In this document: piece by piece, positions 27,613 through 36,209 of the stretch
Position numbering within the stretch: position 1 is the stretch's first letter
Layout of the letters: each line of letters starts with the position of its first letter
Notes under the pieces: model-generated
Told to the model about the DNA's origin: nothing
The model's database searches: none
Seen by the model: the letters and a program-made list of their open reading frames with translations, nothing else
Assembly (NCBI GenBank): GCA_002718895.1
Contig: PBGD01000009.1
Span: forward strand, 1 to 64,000
Length of the DNA: 64,000 bases
Direction: 5' to 3'
Origin: Flavobacteriales bacterium
GTDB taxonomy: Bacteria; Bacteroidota; Bacteroidia; Flavobacteriales; TMED113
Program-made: the position numbers and the translations under genes

Positions 27613-28161
27613 ATGAAAATTGAAATTTCTGCTGGAACCATATTAATATCAAAGCCTTTCATGGAAGACAAACGCTTTGACAAAACAATTATTTTACTAA
27701 CACAGCACGATGAAGAAGGAACTATTGGACTAATTATTAATAGACTGTGCTTATTTAATCCAAAAGACATTATCCCTGAATTAAATTCATTTAATATCAA
27801 AATTAAAGAAGGGGGACCTGTGGAAAAAGATAAATTATTTTTTATTCATAAACACCCCAACATTATAAAAGATTCAAAAAAAATAAAAAATGAATTGTAT
27901 TTTGGAGGAGATTTTGACAAATTAATTAATGGCATCAACCAAAAACAAATTCTAGTTGATGATGTTCTTTTTTTTATCGGGTATGCAGGTTGGGATAAAT
28001 ATCAATTAAATGATGAAATCCAAGACGGATCTTGGATTTTATATGAAATTAATGATTTAAACAAAATATTCAAACAAATAGATTGGTCAAGTACTTTAGT
28101 TGAAATTAATCAAGAATACAAAGTGTGGGCAAATGCACCTACAGACTTTCACTTAAATTAG
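27613..28161 (+). CDS. YqgE/AlgH family protein
   Basis: The 182 residues match the YqgE/AlgH (UPF0301) fold throughout: SAGTILISKPFMEDKRFDKTI at the start, LTQHDEEGTIGLIINRL, KEGGPVEKDKLFFIH, ELYFGGDFDKL, and FIGYAGWDKYQLNDEI with GSWIL. The biochemical role is unknown; in some pseudomonads AlgH affects alginate production. It ends with TAG, overlapping the end of the convergent aminotransferase gene by 9 bp. Confidence 0.94.
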   Translation: MKIEISAGTILISKPFMEDKRFDKTIILLTQHDEEGTIGLIINRLCLFNPKDIIPELNSFNIKIKEGGPVEKDKLFFIHKHPNIIKDSKKIKNELYFGGDFDKLINGINQKQILVDDVLFFIGYAGWDKYQLNDEIQDGSWILYEINDLNKIFKQIDWSSTLVEINQEYKVWANAPTDFHLN

Positions 28162-28983
28162 TTTATTTAATTTCTGATTAAGACTTATAGTAAATTTATT
28201 TGATAATTTTTTATTATTTATTAAAGAACACCATTGAATTCCTCTAATTACATTACTAATAAAAACCTCTTCTGCATTTAGCAAATCAGATATAGAAATT
28301 GGCTTGAGATTTATTTTTAATTCTAGTCTATCAATTAAAACTTTTCTCATCACCCCATCTACACAGCCCTCTTCAACTGGAGGAGTAATAATATCACCAT
28401 TGCTTATAATAAATAAATTACCAAAAGTTGATTCTACTACATTGTGTTTATTATTTAATAATAATACATCATCAAAATGATGTTCTTTAGCATAAATTGA
28501 AGCAATAATATTTAAAATTTTATTATTACTTTTTAATCTTGAAATATAATTATTGTATAATAAATTTTCCTTATAAATACCAAAAATAAGTCCTTCGTGA
28601 TTTAAAATATATTTCTTAGATTTCAAGACATCGGTTTCAATAACAAAGCTAATAGAGTTGTCATTGGGCAAATAATATCCTCCATCATTTCTAAAAAAAG
28701 AAATCCTTACTCTTGAACTAGATTTTGATAATTTATTTAAAATTAATAACTCATGAATTAAATCCTTAAAATATTCAATATTAAAAAAGTCAGGAGTTGA
28801 AAACTTTAATATTACAAAAGAGCCTGCAATTCTAAAATAATGTTCTTCCCAAAATAATGGATAAGCATCAACACATTTAATTGTTTCAAAAAAAGAATCA
28901 CCGTATTTGAAAGCTCTATTACTAACTGATAAAAAAAATTTTGTTTTATCAATAAATTGTCCATTATAACAAATCTTAGGCAT
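28153..28983 (-). CDS. PLP-dependent aminotransferase class IV
   Basis: A 276-residue fold-type IV enzyme. Visible motifs are CYNGQFI, SVSNRAFKYGDSFFETIK, VRISFFRNDGGYYLP, the Schiff-base lysine segment YISRLKSNNKILNIIASIYA, VVESTFGNLFI, and TPPVEEGCVDGVMRKVLID. The family includes 4-amino-4-deoxychorismate lyase, branched-chain aminotransferase and D-alanine aminotransferase. The size fits an ADC lyase-like role in folate synthesis, but no pabA or pabB is here, so I leave substrate open. Its start overlaps the ElaA-like gene by 8 bp. Confidence 0.88.
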   Translation of the reverse strand: MPKICYNGQFIDKTKFFLSVSNRAFKYGDSFFETIKCVDAYPLFWEEHYFRIAGSFVILKFSTPDFFNIEYFKDLIHELLILNKLSKSSSRVRISFFRNDGGYYLPNDNSISFVIETDVLKSKKYILNHEGLIFGIYKENLLYNNYISRLKSNNKILNIIASIYAKEHHFDDVLLLNNKHNVVESTFGNLFIISNGDIITPPVEEGCVDGVMRKVLIDRLELKINLKPISISDLLNAEEVFISNVIRGIQWCSLINNKKLSNKFTISLNQKLNKLI

Positions 28984-29413
28984 TTTTGATCATTTTAATG
29001 TGTGGAATATCATCTTCAAGAAAAGTATCACCTACAGAATAAAAACCAAAATCTTCGTAAAACTTTTGTAGGTATAATTGAGCTGAGATTGTAACTTTAT
29101 TATTTCGAGGAAGTAAATCTATAGCTTTATTAATGATCGCTTTACCATATCCTTTATTTCTGTAATTTTTTTTCACTAAAATTCTACCCCATGAAATTGT
29201 ATCATAAATTTTTCCAGAATCAATAATTCTAAGATACGCAACTAATTTATCATCTACAAAGCCCATTAAATGAATTGAACAAAGATCTAAGCCATCAGCA
29301 TCTAAGTAATTACAATTTTGTTCAATTACAAATACCTCTTGACGTAGTCTCAAAATCTCATATAAATCAATTGTACTTAAATTATTGAATTTCTTTACTT
29401 CCCAAACTATCAT
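28976..29413 (-). CDS. ElaA-like GNAT acetyltransferase
   Basis: The 145 residues fit the ElaA branch of GNAT acetyltransferases. The N-terminal IYEILRLRQEVFVIEQNCNYLD (here LYEILRLRQEVFVIEQ) followed by DADGLDLCSIHLMGF is characteristic, and motif A reads WGRILVKKNYRNKGYGKAII. The function of ElaA is not established. It overlaps the upstream acyltransferase gene by 32 bp, a larger overlap than most in this window. No later ATG would preserve the conserved N-terminus. Confidence 0.88.
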   Translation of the reverse strand: MIVWEVKKFNNLSTIDLYEILRLRQEVFVIEQNCNYLDADGLDLCSIHLMGFVDDKLVAYLRIIDSGKIYDTISWGRILVKKNYRNKGYGKAIINKAIDLLPRNNKVTISAQLYLQKFYEDFGFYSVGDTFLEDDIPHIKMIKNA

Positions 29414-30176
29414 TATATTTTTTTAATTGATTATACATTATTTCATGACAAAATTTATTGAGTAAAAATGAATCATCAAATTTATTTGGATAAATTAATT
29501 CACCAACATAAATATTAATTAAACCAGGAGTTACCTTTAAACTTAAATCTGAAAATCTATCTTCTGCATTCATTAAAACAATTGGGAGAATTGGTACGCT
29601 AGACTCTAAAGAAAGTCTAAAAGAACCATTTCTAAATTCTTGTAGTAAAGTATTTTCTTTTAGACTATATGGATTAGAAGACTTACTATCACCATTATTT
29701 TTCCATCCCCCCTCAGGAAAAATTATAATAGAAAAACCTTCTTCAAGAGCTCTTTTCATAGAGTTATAGCCATTATTTCTAGATATTTTATCTTCTCTTT
29801 TGACTGGAATTTGTCCAGAATACTTAGCTAACAGACCAACTAATGGCCAATCAAAAACTTCAGCTTTTCCTAAATATTTAATTTTATGTGGAATTATTGA
29901 AGCAACAATAATTACATCTAGATAAGATTTATGATTAACAATATAGATACATGGTTTATTATGATTGAAGGGGTATGTTCCTTTTATTTCTTTTCTTATA
30001 CAATAAAAGAATAATAATATATTCCCAATGTATCTATTGTATCTCACAAAGATATCTTTACCAAGTTCACCAAAACAAAATATCAACAATAAATTGATGG
30101 GTAAAAAAAATAAAAAAACAAAGATGGTTATAAATAAACACCAAATTGTCCATACAGAAATCAAGAAATGATACAT
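29382..30176 (-). CDS. 1-acyl-sn-glycerol-3-phosphate acyltransferase family
   Basis: This PlsC-type membrane enzyme acylates lysophosphatidic acid or a related lysolipid. An N-terminal membrane region (about 8-36, rich in Phe, Leu and Ile) precedes the acyltransferase domain: IVNHKSYLDVII with the HX4D motif (His 82, Asp 87), GQIPVKRE, the substrate loop IIIFPEGGWK, and VPILPIVLMNAED. The 264 residues are normal. Acyltransferases of this family also act in ornithine or aminolipid synthesis, so the symbol plsC is not given. Confidence 0.9.
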   Translation of the reverse strand: MYHFLISVWTIWCLFITIFVFLFFLPINLLLIFCFGELGKDIFVRYNRYIGNILLFFYCIRKEIKGTYPFNHNKPCIYIVNHKSYLDVIIVASIIPHKIKYLGKAEVFDWPLVGLLAKYSGQIPVKREDKISRNNGYNSMKRALEEGFSIIIFPEGGWKNNGDSKSSNPYSLKENTLLQEFRNGSFRLSLESSVPILPIVLMNAEDRFSDLSLKVTPGLINIYVGELIYPNKFDDSFLLNKFCHEIMYNQLKKYNDSLGSKEIQ

Positions 30177-30243
30177 AGTTTAATTATAAAATAATATCAA
30201 ATATAAAGTTTAAAGATTATCATTTTTAAAATCAGTAATATTT

Positions 30244-30251
30244 TATATTTG
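30244..30251 (+). promoter_or_regulatory. candidate -7 box, near-leaderless
   Basis: TATATTTG is an exact TAnnTTTG match and ends only six bases before the ATG of mtaB at 30258. Transcription from it would begin at or next to the start codon. I see no clear -33 TTG at the right distance. Confidence 0.45.
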
Positions 30252-30257
30252 CAAATA

Positions 30258-31547
30258 ATGAAAATTGCGTTTCACACATTAGGTTGTAAATTAAACTTTG
30301 CAGAGACATCTTTTATTGCAAATAATGTAAAAAAAGAGGGTTTTAATGAGGTTGAATTTAATGAGTTTGCAGATATATATGTTATTAACACATGTTCAGT
30401 GACAGAAAATGCAAACAAAGAATGTAATTATTTAATTAGAAAAGTACTAAAACAAAACCCTAAAGCTAAAACAGTAATTATGGGATGTTATGCACAATTA
30501 AAACCTAATGAAATTAGTAAAATTCATGGTGTTGATTTAGTCATAGGTAATAATTCAAAATTTGAATTAAATAAACATATTCATAACATAAAAAATCAAT
30601 TAGAAACTAAAATAATTCATAAGGAAATTGAAGAAATTAATGATTTTAAAAGTGCTTTTTCATATGGAAGTAGAACAAGATCATTTTTAAAAATCCAAGA
30701 TGGATGCAATTATAAATGTACTTTTTGCACCATTCCTTTAGCAAGAGGTAAAAATCGAAGTGATAATATCTTAAGTATTATAAATAAAATCAATGAATTA
30801 AAAAATTCAGGAATAAAAGAAGTTGTTCTAACTGGTGTTAATATTGGAGATTTTAAAACTGATAAAAATGAACATTTTATTGACTTATTACATGAAATTG
30901 AAACCTTAAAAGATATTAGAGTTAGAATATCATCAATTGAACCTAATTTAATAAGTAATGACATTATACAAAAAGTTAAAAATTCTAAAATATTAGTGCC
31001 TCATTTTCACATCCCTCTTCAATCAGGAAGTGATACTATTTTAAAATCAATGAAAAGAAGGTATTTAACAAAATATTACAAAGATTTAATTTTAAAAATT
31101 AATGCTAATATTAAGAATGTATGCATAGGTGCAGATGTGATTGTAGGCTTCCCTGGAGAAACTGAAGATTTATTTAATGAAACACTTAATTTTATAAAAT
31201 CAATTGATATATCATATCTACATGTTTTCACTTATTCAGAGAGAATGAATACTGAAGCAATTAAAATGAATAATCATGTATCAATTGAAAAAAGAAAATA
31301 TAGAAGTAAAGTATTAAGAAATCTGTCTGAAAAGAAAAAATTAGCTTTTTATCAAAAACAAATTGGTTCCGTAAAGGAAGTTTTATTTGAAAATGAAACA
31401 AAAGATGGATACATATTTGGTTTTTCTGAGAACTATATTAAAATTAAAACTAAACATCAACCAGATATTACTAATAAGTTAAAAAAAATAAAAATTAACA
31501 AATTAGTACACGATCATATTACATATGCATCTGGAGAAATAATTTAA
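30258..31547 (+). CDS. mtaB: tRNA methylthiotransferase MtaB-type
   Basis: MtaB adds a methylthio group to N6-threonylcarbamoyladenosine at tRNA position 37. From the ATG at 30258 there are 429 residues. The UPF0004 domain holds three cluster cysteines: TLGCKLNFAET, INTCSVTENAN and IMGCYAQLKP. The radical SAM domain has FLKIQDGCNYKCTFCTIPLARG (Cys triad) and VVLTGVNIGDF. PHFHIPLQSGSD and GADVIVGFPGET confirm the family, and a C-terminal TRAM-like segment follows. The TLGCKLNFAE opening separates MtaB from MiaB and RimO. An in-frame TTG at 30249 lies inside the promoter box, so the ATG is preferred. Confidence 0.93.
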   Translation: MKIAFHTLGCKLNFAETSFIANNVKKEGFNEVEFNEFADIYVINTCSVTENANKECNYLIRKVLKQNPKAKTVIMGCYAQLKPNEISKIHGVDLVIGNNSKFELNKHIHNIKNQLETKIIHKEIEEINDFKSAFSYGSRTRSFLKIQDGCNYKCTFCTIPLARGKNRSDNILSIINKINELKNSGIKEVVLTGVNIGDFKTDKNEHFIDLLHEIETLKDIRVRISSIEPNLISNDIIQKVKNSKILVPHFHIPLQSGSDTILKSMKRRYLTKYYKDLILKINANIKNVCIGADVIVGFPGETEDLFNETLNFIKSIDISYLHVFTYSERMNTEAIKMNNHVSIEKRKYRSKVLRNLSEKKKLAFYQKQIGSVKEVLFENETKDGYIFGFSENYIKIKTKHQPDITNKLKKIKINKLVHDHITYASGEII

Positions 31548-31552
31548 AAAGT

Positions 31553-32710
31553 ATGACATTCCCTACAATTAGTCATTTAATTGAAAGTATTATTGGAATT
31601 TACATTCCATTACCAATTCAAACCTTTGGATTCTTTATTGTTTTAGCATTCATTATTGGACATTATTATATTAATAAAGAATTTAAAAGAATGGAAAAAA
31701 TGAATATTTTCAATCCAATAAAAATAGAATCATCTAAATCAAAAACGACACTAATTATTGATTATATTTTCAATGGGCTGATGAGTTTTTTATTTGGATA
31801 CAAGATTACATATATAATCGCAAATTATAATTCATTTTCAATAGAACCTCAAAAACTAATCTTAAATTCTGAAGGAAATCTATTATTAGGTTTCATTTTT
31901 TTAACAATTAGTATCATTTACATAAACTACACATCAAAAAAATCAGATTTTTCAACCACTAAATTAATAACCCCCTCAAGCTTATCCTTAAATTTTATAT
32001 TTGTTGCAGCTATAAGTGGTATAATAGGTGCAAAACTCTTCTCTGTGTTAGAAGATTTTAATTATTTTATTCAAAATCCTATTCAAGCATTATTTTCTTT
32101 TAGTGGATTAACATTTTATGGTGGCCTTATATTAGGAACAATTTGCACAATTCTTTATGCTCGTAAATATAACATACCTATTTCTAAACTTGCTGACGTA
32201 TTTGCTCCTTCTCTCATTTTATCATATGGTATAGGTAGACTAGGTTGTCACTTTTCTGGCGATGGAGACTGGGGAATTGTTGCTAATTTTGATAATAAAC
32301 CTATATTTTTTCCTGATTGGTTATGGGGATATAATTTTCCAAGAAATGTAATTGAAACTGGAATAAAAATAAATGATTGTGTCGGAAAGTATTGTTATGA
32401 ATTACCTCAAGCTGTTCATCCTACATCTCTTTATGAAGCAATTTTTGGTATTTGTGCATTTCTTCTTCTTTGGAACATACGAAAAAAAATTCATACACCT
32501 GGTGTATTGTTTTCAATATATCTAATTATTAATGGCATAGAAAGATTTTTAATTGAAACAATCAGAATCACAGATAAATATATGTTTCTAAATTTCAATT
32601 TAACTCAAGCACAAATAATTGGAATTGGTATTGTAATTATTGGACTATCAAGTATAATTTATTTAAATAGGTCGAAGTTCTTATGGATTTATCTAAAAAA
32701 CAAAGCCTAG
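31553..32710 (+). CDS. lgt: prolipoprotein diacylglyceryl transferase
   Basis: Lgt transfers diacylglycerol from phosphatidylglycerol to the lipobox cysteine of lipoproteins; several such substrates lie in this window (BamD, PPIases, DPP III). In 385 residues there are about seven membrane segments and the family motifs FYGGLILGTICTIL, the Lgt signature YGIGRLGCHFSGDGDWG (~225), HPTSLYEAIFG (~290) and INGIERFLIETIR (~325). The N-terminal insert with a charged loop (30-65) is longer than in Escherichia coli. The stop is TAG and the next gene overlaps by 28 bp. Confidence 0.95.
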   Translation: MTFPTISHLIESIIGIYIPLPIQTFGFFIVLAFIIGHYYINKEFKRMEKMNIFNPIKIESSKSKTTLIIDYIFNGLMSFLFGYKITYIIANYNSFSIEPQKLILNSEGNLLLGFIFLTISIIYINYTSKKSDFSTTKLITPSSLSLNFIFVAAISGIIGAKLFSVLEDFNYFIQNPIQALFSFSGLTFYGGLILGTICTILYARKYNIPISKLADVFAPSLILSYGIGRLGCHFSGDGDWGIVANFDNKPIFFPDWLWGYNFPRNVIETGIKINDCVGKYCYELPQAVHPTSLYEAIFGICAFLLLWNIRKKIHTPGVLFSIYLIINGIERFLIETIRITDKYMFLNFNLTQAQIIGIGIVIIGLSSIIYLNRSKFLWIYLKNKA

Positions 32711-33558
32711 TATTTTTACATCTCATAATTTTAATTTGGGGTTTCACAGGTATTTTAGGAAAACTTATTGACATGTCATCAACGCACATTGTACTAAATA
32801 GAATGGCTATTTCTTTTATATGCCTCTTAGTAATTAATAAATTATTCTTTAAACAATTATTAATATCAAAAAAAAACTTAATTACATATTCATTAATTGG
32901 AATACTTATAGCAATACATTGGATATGTTTTTTTGAAGCAATTAAGGAATCTACTGTTTCATTAGCATTAATATGTTTATCTAGTGTTTCTCTTTTTACG
33001 TCAATAATTGAGCCAATATTTTATAAAAGAAAAATATACGTCCATGAATTAATTTTATCTCTTTTTGTCATTTCAGGTATTCTAATCATATTTAATTATG
33101 AAAATCTATATCTTAAAGCTATCATACTATCAATCATTTCCGCATTTTTTGCAGCATTATTTACAGTCTTAAATCATAATTTAATTAATCAAAAACATAA
33201 TTCAACAGTCATTAGTTCATGGGAGATGTTTGGAGGGACAATAGGTATAATCATATATTTATTATTTTCTAATCAATTTAATTTTAATATCATTCCTAAC
33301 AAAATAGATGTTTTATACATTTTAATTTTATCTGTAATTTGTACAGCCTTTGCATTTTCTGCAAGTATAGAGATTATGAAAAAAATCAGTCCATTTACAG
33401 TAAATATAAGTGTTAACCTAGAACCTATTTATGCTATTCTTTTAGCTCTCATCATTTTTAAAGAAGAAGAAAAAATGACAACAGAGTTCTATATAGGATC
33501 TATAATTATTATTTCTAGTATCTTTATAAATACTTTAATTAAAAAATATAATGTTTAA
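32683..33558 (+). CDS. EamA/DMT-superfamily transporter
   Basis: The 291 residues form about ten hydrophobic segments arranged as two EamA repeats (about 10-137 and 145-288). The first has HLIILIWGFTGILGKLI and the second IISAFFAALFTVLNHNLI, with NLEPIYAILLALIIFKEE at the end, a typical EamA closing motif. Such proteins export or import metabolites such as amino acids; the substrate cannot be predicted. The start lies inside lgt (28 bp), and the first methionine is the only good candidate. Confidence 0.9.
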   Translation: MDLSKKQSLVFLHLIILIWGFTGILGKLIDMSSTHIVLNRMAISFICLLVINKLFFKQLLISKKNLITYSLIGILIAIHWICFFEAIKESTVSLALICLSSVSLFTSIIEPIFYKRKIYVHELILSLFVISGILIIFNYENLYLKAIILSIISAFFAALFTVLNHNLINQKHNSTVISSWEMFGGTIGIIIYLLFSNQFNFNIIPNKIDVLYILILSVICTAFAFSASIEIMKKISPFTVNISVNLEPIYAILLALIIFKEEEKMTTEFYIGSIIIISSIFINTLIKKYNV

Positions 33559-33568
33559 AACATTTTCT
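33550..33568 (+). terminator. possible weak terminator after the DMT gene
   Basis: AATGTT and AACATT are inverse complements around a three-base loop, followed by TTT. The stem overlaps the TAA stop at 33556-33558. The stem is short and AT-rich. Confidence 0.3.
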
Positions 33569-33604
33569 AAATAATATTTAATATATATTAACTAAAAAAA
33601 TAAC

Positions 33605-34117
33605 ATGAAAAATTTCTTTTTTCTTTCAACAATTCTTACAACAAGTTTAGTTTTTGCACAAAACCAAATTAATCCAAACCAAACAAACAGTAAATGTATT
33701 TCAGGTAATTGTCAAAATGGTTATGGTGTGAAAAAATTTAACAATGGCACACTTTATATTGGAGAATTTTGGGACGATATACCTAGCGGTCATGGCACAG
33801 TGATTTGGTCTAATGGTAATATATATGTAGGTGATTTTATTAAAGGTGAGTATAAAGGAGATGGCACTTTTATAAGCAAAGCCACAAAAAATAACATACT
33901 TTATGTAGGGGAATTTAATAAAAACAAACCCAACGGATTTGGCACCATGTTATTTGAAAACAATGAATTCTTTGTTGGCGACTTTCAATCAGGTGAGTTT
34001 AATGGCAAAGGATATTTCTACAATTCTAGTCAGACTATAGAGGAAGGAAATTGGATAAATGGTAAAATAAAAGGTGACACTCTTATACAAAGAGAAAAAT
34101 ATATCAAATTTGAATAA
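33605..34117 (+). CDS. secreted MORN-repeat protein
   Basis: After a signal peptide (LSTILTTSLVFAQ) come about five MORN repeats: NGTLYIGEFWDDIPSGHGTV, NGNIYVGDFIKGEYKGDGTF, NILYVGEFNKNKPNGFGTML, NEFFVGDFQSGEFNGKGYF and a degenerate last one. MORN repeats form elongated beta structures that bind lipid or protein partners in other systems. A CxxxNCxxGYG motif (CISGNCQNGYG) precedes the first repeat. The role here is unknown. It is probably exported to the periplasm or surface and is convergent with the PNGase F-like gene. Confidence 0.88.
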   Translation: MKNFFFLSTILTTSLVFAQNQINPNQTNSKCISGNCQNGYGVKKFNNGTLYIGEFWDDIPSGHGTVIWSNGNIYVGDFIKGEYKGDGTFISKATKNNILYVGEFNKNKPNGFGTMLFENNEFFVGDFQSGEFNGKGYFYNSSQTIEEGNWINGKIKGDTLIQREKYIKFE

Positions 34118-34120
34118 AAA

Positions 34121-36112
34121 TTATTTTATCACTACTACTCTTTTATTAAATATATCTGCAGATGTTTTTAACACACAAGTATATATTCCAGTTGGAAAAT
34201 TACTTATATCTATTTTAATTGAATTACTTGAAGAATTATAAAATCTTTTATCAAATATAATTTGTCCGGTAATATCTAAAAGAAAAATATTTACATTGGA
34301 TTTATCTACAAATTCAAAATCAATATTTAAGTAGTTTTTAGAAGGATTAGGGTATACTTCAAAAAAGGGTGCAAATGAATGGTCTTTTAAGTCTATTGAA
34401 TATTCGCCAATTCTAAAGTAATCCGTTAATTCTGAGCCAAAGTCAGGTTCATAATATTTAAAAAAACCTCCCGGAACAGACCTTAGTCTAGCATATCCAG
34501 AACCATCATTATTAGCCCACCAGGCTAAACCATCTTCATTACTATATGGACTTCCTCCTGTATCTAAAATTTGTAATTTATAACAACCAGGTGCTAACTC
34601 AAAAGTATCTCTGTATAAAGTATTAGCATCCATACCTGTTTTTTCAAAAATTAGATTACCGAAATTATCTCTTAGCTCATAAGAACTTTCATTTGGAAAA
34701 TTATTTGTTTTAAAATACATAGCAAATTTACTAGGATATTCTTGGACATACTCATAGTTTGTATATAATATATCATTTACATTATATTCGTCTTCATTAA
34801 AATTAGGAGAATTAACTCTTGCATAAAAAGACAAATCATCATCCCAAGAGTACCAATTTATAGGAGGAAGCATAACTATCTCTGACTGTCCAAATTCTAA
34901 ATTTCCAACCCAAGTATATATGTTTGGATTGTAATTATCAAAACCATAAACAATTTCAACGCTTGTCAAATTTTGAGATCCTTGATTTTTAATTTTCACA
35001 ATAGGATTTGAACAAGTTGGATTGAATCTAAAATGCTCTTGCTTAGTAGAGGGTGCTATGATATCCTCCATTACAGCATCTAAATTAAAGTTAGGCTCTC
35101 CATATGTAAATAATTGCGCGTCATAAATATAGCTAGCACTCCCCTCTCCTTCTGATTGATTATACCACGAAACTGAATTTGGTTTTAATATTTTAAACGA
35201 AAGACTATTATTATCATTTAGATTAATAAAATCAGTTAATTCGTGTTCTATTGTAGTTGCTTTGTCTCCTGGACACCAATTTGCACGATTATAAATCCAT
35301 GTGCCACCTTGTGGATATATAGCAACTTCTCCACAATCATCTCTCCATAATTCGTGAGTATAAATATTTTCATCATTTATCTCAACATGATAATTTACGC
35401 CCTCGGTAAACTCTCCATTTAATCCATGACCACTCACAGTAACTCTTAACATTGAGTTTAAATCATCATTAGAGAAGAAAATATTAGAATCAGTAAGGTT
35501 TTGTAGATTGGCATAAGATTGATTACCAGACCATAAATTTTTAACATCCAACACATTTCTAGGTGGAATACCTTCAATAAATTCAAAATTTAAAGTGACA
35601 TTAAAACAACCCCCTGCTCCAGATTGTGGCCACCCACCATAAAAGGCTCTTATTAAAACCGAATCTTTTAACAAGGGAGCAAAATCAGTTACATCATATG
35701 TATATCTATGTACCCAATTTGGTGAAAATCCAGTTCCCTGACTATTTCCAGGTTGCATATATGTTCCATAGGGAGTTACTACATTAGCTAATGTTTGATC
35801 ATGTATAAAAATAGGATCTTCATTATCGTCAAGGCCATTCTCTTTTAGTAAACTGATTTTAGTTGTGTAGTCCCACCCACTGCAACCTGGCCAAGTTGGA
35901 TTGTTTGGTGAACCACATCTCAGATCATAATGCATTAGTATTTGTCTATATGAATTGCTTCCGTCAGGAAAAACAGCCCAGTTGTCAAAATTTCCATGAG
36001 CATCCATATCAACATAATCATGAGCCTGAACAAAAGTAGTATCCTCCTGAGAATTACTTGAAAAAGAAAATAAAAAAATAAAAATTAGTATGGAATTGAT
36101 AGATTTAGTCAT
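34121..36112 (-). CDS. secreted PNGase F-like protein with T9SS tail
   Basis: Peptide-N-glycosidase F releases intact N-glycans from asparagine. The 663 residues start with a signal peptide (IFIFLFSFSSNSQ). The N-terminal PNGase F-like jelly roll includes LMHYDLRCGSP with GCSGWDYTTKISL, VTPYGTYMQPG and FEFIEGIPPRNVL. The second domain includes VSGHGLNGEFTEG, HELWRDDCGEVAIYPQGGTW and IYNRANWCPGD. A C-terminal T9SS domain (about 585-663, VYPNPSKNYLNIDF and NFPTGIYTCVLK) marks export. The region 350-580 is an additional beta-rich part. It is divergent from a sugar permease. Catalytic residues were not mapped. Confidence 0.85.
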   Translation of the reverse strand: MTKSINSILIFIFLFSFSSNSQEDTTFVQAHDYVDMDAHGNFDNWAVFPDGSNSYRQILMHYDLRCGSPNNPTWPGCSGWDYTTKISLLKENGLDDNEDPIFIHDQTLANVVTPYGTYMQPGNSQGTGFSPNWVHRYTYDVTDFAPLLKDSVLIRAFYGGWPQSGAGGCFNVTLNFEFIEGIPPRNVLDVKNLWSGNQSYANLQNLTDSNIFFSNDDLNSMLRVTVSGHGLNGEFTEGVNYHVEINDENIYTHELWRDDCGEVAIYPQGGTWIYNRANWCPGDKATTIEHELTDFINLNDNNSLSFKILKPNSVSWYNQSEGEGSASYIYDAQLFTYGEPNFNLDAVMEDIIAPSTKQEHFRFNPTCSNPIVKIKNQGSQNLTSVEIVYGFDNYNPNIYTWVGNLEFGQSEIVMLPPINWYSWDDDLSFYARVNSPNFNEDEYNVNDILYTNYEYVQEYPSKFAMYFKTNNFPNESSYELRDNFGNLIFEKTGMDANTLYRDTFELAPGCYKLQILDTGGSPYSNEDGLAWWANNDGSGYARLRSVPGGFFKYYEPDFGSELTDYFRIGEYSIDLKDHSFAPFFEVYPNPSKNYLNIDFEFVDKSNVNIFLLDITGQIIFDKRFYNSSSNSIKIDISNFPTGIYTCVLKTSADIFNKRVVVIK

Positions 36113-36209
36113 ATAAAAGAGCTTAATTAGTAATTTAAAATTTTGAATTCATATATTTAATGATACATCTAAATTTACTAAAAAATATTTTATCTTAATT
36201 CATTAGTTT